Assembly (NCBI GenBank): GCA_964035545.1
Contig: OZ037766.1
Span: forward strand, 4,131,722 to 4,195,721
Origin: Bugula neritina
Taxonomy: Eukaryota; Bryozoa; Gymnolaemata; Cheilostomatida; Bugulidae
Direction of reading: 5' to 3'
Length of the DNA: 64,000 nt
In this document: piece after piece, positions 60,801 to 64,000 of the stretch
Layout of the letters: each line of letters begins with the position of its first letter
Position numbering within the stretch: the stretch's first letter is position 1
Made by a program: the position numbers and the translations under genes
The notes under the pieces: model-generated
Databases searched by the model: none
What the model was told of the DNA's origin: nothing
What the model saw: only the letters and a program-made list of their open reading frames with translations

Positions 60801-61278
60801 CTTGGTAACTTCACTCAGCCTATGTGTATCATGTAGATTACACTATGCTAATTTGTGACTGTATTATGGCAACTATATAATACACATTTCGTATACCAGT
60901 CAGACTGGCTAATAATTGAATTTGCTGAAAGCCTATTATGTGCTAACAATGAATGGTTAATTATATTATTCTGAAGTATCATCTTGGTTATAGAAGAGAT
61001 GTTAACTGAAACTATTTCACATCTTTTTCTATTCATACAAAATCACCACACGGAATAATCTTGTTGCACCAATATTCTATAAAATTAGAGACTAGTATTT
61101 TCACAGAAAAACATCAATATTTTAAGAGAAGGATAAACGCTGTGAAGTAAAAGTATAACCTACCATCAAATCAGTGCAGTCATGTTTTTTTTTCAGAAAG
61201 GCTCACTCATAGCACTAAAAATAGAAAAACACTAAAAAGGCTCCATGTGGCGATATTGTTTCAATTTGGCACATAAGT

Positions 61279-61292
61279 GTTGCCATGGTAAC
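61279..61292. promoter_or_regulatory. RFX X-box, perfect match
   Basis: GTTGCCATGGTAAC fits the RFX consensus GTNRCC-AT-RGYAAC class, with two half-sites at the usual 2-base spacing. RFX sites mark ciliary gene promoters in animals. Here it lies 0.48 kb upstream of the first PTK2 coding exon. Which gene it serves is unknown. Confidence 0.45.
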
Positions 61293-62082
61293 GGAATCAC
61301 TGCATAAATTACCACATAGCCTAATAGTTCGGAGTAATATAACCAATAAACAAAAAAAATATCAACTCTGAACTGGCAAAAACTACTTGGTTTGCTAGTT
61401 TAACTTTAAACAATAAAAACATTAAGCTTTGTATACAAGAAAATAAATAATCCGACACTAATTAAAATGAGTTTACTGCTACCATCCTACGACTCATAAA
61501 TGGCTACACTTCTTTCATGTTAAATTGTCATGCCTTCCCCAATACACAGAGTAATAGATGTTCTAAAATGCTTAGTATCTGGTATACTACCATTGATTTC
61601 CAAATCACAAGGTTTGCATCTAATGAAGCAATACAACCATTCCTATTAAAATATCATTGTGGTTATGATGCTTAAATTAGTTTAAACTTTTCTCTTTAAA
61701 ATTGGTAGAATTACTGAAAATTAATATATGAAAACATAAATAGTGATGTAAAAAGAATATATAGACGGCAATAATCAAACACCATCAAAATTTCATTTCA
61801 GGATGATTATAGCCACAAAGAGTGAATCAAACCATGGACACATTAACACCATTATGATGACAATAATAGGGAACAAAACAAAACAAAATAAATATTTACT
61901 TCAAATCTTTAAATCTTTAAAATTTGTCTATGAATAACTCAAGGTATTACAATAGTAACCAAATAAGACTATAGATAACAAAAATTTCAGGGGATACAAT
62001 GATCTAAAGTCACTTAATTGCAGTAGAATTTAATTTTATGTCTCACAAACTATTAAAGTAGTATTGATATATAAAAATATAA

Positions 62083-62295
62083 GGAAGCAGCCGTGGTCTA
62101 GGGGTTAGAGCGTTTGCCTAGTAAGCATGAAGTCATGGGTTCAAGCTCGAACAAAGGCTATTGGTGATGTTAGGAAGAGCATCCGGTCATAATTGCTTCT
62201 GCGCCTCATCTAAATAAATCCTTTAGCTCGATTTAACAAAAAACCCTTCCATCAGAGGTTTTCCCACAGGGATGGTGACTATAAACTTGCATGAG
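62083..62295 (+). mobile_element. tRNA-derived SINE, copy 3
   Basis: Head GGAAGCAGCCGTGGTCTAGG, with A-box TGGTCTAGGGG (62094-62104) and a B-box-like GGGTTCAAGCTC about 50 nt downstream as in a tRNA gene. The tail domain matches copies 1 and 2 and ends ATAAACTTGCATGAG. Possible target-site duplication AAAATATAA / AGAATATAA on either side (one mismatch). Confidence 0.85.
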
Positions 62296-63318
62296 TATGT
62301 AAGAATATAATTAAAATGGAAATTCATAAATAACTTTCAAACAAAGTTACTAGCATAATTGTAAATTTAGAAATAGTTTTCGACAAGCACTATTGATTAA
62401 ATATAGTAGAAATACTAGTTGTATTAAATTGTATTAAATTCAAAATTTAAATTAGCCTAGGGTTTAACTAACAAGGTTTGACCTATAATCATAATATTGT
62501 GAGAAAATCACGAAAATTCCTAAACTTGATCAAATTTAGTTATTAAAGTATAAATCCATGGTCATAGTGATAGTCATACCCATGCCATCACCATGACTAT
62601 GAGTATGAGTAATGTTGAAAAGCATAGGTAAAAAAACATGACAATAAGAGCAACAGTCTGAGTTACTAATATTTATAGCTATTAATCATACTAAAGAAGA
62701 ATTCTTCAATTCTGATAAAAATAGAAATATAATATTATTACATAAAATTAAATATTTTTCATGGTGTTAATGATGGTAAATTTGATATTAATTAAATAAT
62801 CTGTTAATCATCCTCATGATTATTTCAACTTTTCATAATCACTTACACCTAAAGTTAATGAATAAAAATCAAAATAAAGTTCAATTTGATATTCATATTG
62901 ATATTTCACTTCATACTGATATCATGTGATATAATCATGTAATGGTAATGACTAATGATATGACTAATTCATATTGATGTTGAAAATTAAACTTAAACTT
63001 AAACTATTACTAGTAGTAGTTAAAGTGATATTCATATTCAATTTCATTATTCACATTGAATTTGATATTCATATTTCATTAATATTTTCATCTGCTTTGC
63101 AACTATAAAAACACACAAACTGTTTTAGCTTCTTATGTTGCAAGCTGAAAATATAGCATAGTGATAGCAATAAATAATTATTACTAATATGATACTTATC
63201 GCCACTGGCAATGTCTAAATAAAAATTATTGTTTTTAGCGGAAGGAAGTGATCTGATTTCTCTCCATTCCTGCGTGACAATAATGCGCAAAGTTTTCCGT
63301 GTAGCATTGTATGTGGAC

Positions 63319-63332
63319 ATTGCCATAGCAAC
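63319..63332. promoter_or_regulatory. RFX X-box-like motif, one mismatch
   Basis: ATTGCCATAGCAAC differs from GTTGCCATRGCAAC only at the first base. It lies beside a minus-strand ORF (63326-63069, 85 codons) that has no recognisable product. Confidence 0.3.
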
Positions 63333-64000
63333 TATTCCATGTGCAGAATGATTGAAGTGTATGATAAGTTTTAGTCACTTATCATTTAGAAATTTTTTTA
63401 CAGGTTAGTTTCGCTGTTGAAGATTATTATATTTAGTTTGGGGCACTTACCTACGCATCTGATTATGGACTGACTTACTCACTTGATCATTATTGCGTGG
63501 TGATAGCAATACTGAAGTTGGAAGAAAAGTCTATGCCTTAGCAGCTCAGCCCTTGCCCCTTAGGCTTAGGCTTAACTTCAAGTTTAAAGTTTAATTACTA
63601 CTAGCACTAGTTGTACAAGTAGACAGTGTTAGTAATCTTTCTCAATCATAAAATTCTTTCCAATACAAAATGTTGTGATCATGTTGTCATAGCTTTCAAA
63701 CCAAGAATATGTAAAAATTGTAGATTTTACTGTATTACTATTAGTAAGGATAATGATTATCAGATTAATAGTAATACAAACAGCTTAAATTTAAATTATC
63801 AATAGTACTAGTAGTATTTCAGTTTGTATTTTTCTAATTGCTAACGAATTGTTCTCAAAGTGATATTGTGATAAACTTGTGGGTTGAATGTAACTTAGTG
63901 CAGAACAAGATAGGTTGAAGTAGTAGAGTTCCAAATGTTTATTATAGTATAAAAATAATGTCAACTTGTCTAGGCGAGCTCCAGTAGTAGACTGGCTTAA

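Larger units (their letters stand above)
60820..64000. other. Region upstream of the PTK2 coding exons
   Basis: AT-rich, with no coding exon I can support. It holds SINE copy 3, two X-box motifs (61279, 63319) and ATTCATATTGA-type simple sequence (62880-63080). One or more non-coding PTK2 exons should lie here or further right. Confidence 0.5.

Noticed and set aside
63069-63326. 85-codon minus-strand ORF as a possible PTK2 5' exon
   Set aside because: No FERM-like sequence and no GT donor in a suitable place; kept only as context for the nearby X-box-like site.

Overview
This is nuclear DNA from an animal, most likely an invertebrate. It is AT-rich and intron-dense. Short exons with GT..AG borders can be joined, by reading frame and conserved protein sequence, into near full-length orthologues of animal genes. 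Two of these, LRRC56 and SPAG16, are specific to motile cilia, and a third is focal adhesion kinase, so the source is a ciliated metazoan. A spiralian/lophotrochozoan-like invertebrate fits the compact genes, but the species cannot be told from the sequence. All gene models are manual joins of exons with no transcript data. Where a gene is well conserved, phases close exactly over 3 to 23 exons and the lengths match the families.

Layout, left to right: a possible first exon of an unknown minus-strand gene (about 0.25-0.34 kb); LRRC56 (+, 1.9-6.9 kb); a U6 snRNA gene (+, 8.0-8.1 kb); the RNA cytidine acetyltransferase NAT10 (-, 9.1-18.75 kb); ribosomal protein L32 (+, 20.4-22.4 kb) with a TOP-like leader; a DyP-type haem peroxidase with a mitochondrial-type N-terminus (-, 22.7-27.0 kb); proteasome subunit PSMD2/Rpn1 (-, 27.9-36.5 kb); a repeat-rich gap with one doubtful small ORF; ZPR1 (+, 40.2-44.4 kb); SPAG16/PF20 (-, 45.0-49.2 kb); focal adhesion kinase PTK2 (-, 50.4-60.8 kb); and 3 kb of upstream DNA holding a SINE and two RFX-type X-box motifs.

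The genes do not form one pathway. NAT10 (rRNA/tRNA ac4C) and RPL32 are a head-to-head pair in ribosome production. PSMD2 and ZPR1 are divergent housekeeping genes. RPL32/DyP, ZPR1/SPAG16 and LRRC56/NAT10 are convergent pairs. 

The most unusual structure is in the introns. Several minisatellites carry copies of the host gene's own splice site: a 21-bp array repeats the 5' splice site of a PTK2 FERM exon about 11 times, and a 32-bp array repeats the 3' splice site of a PSMD2 exon 4 times. In both, use of an outer copy brings in an immediate stop codon. Other points of interest are the animal DyP peroxidase, a row of four short perfect stem-loops in a NAT10 intron, three copies of a tRNA-derived SINE, and loss of the GRB2-type YxNx motif in FAK.
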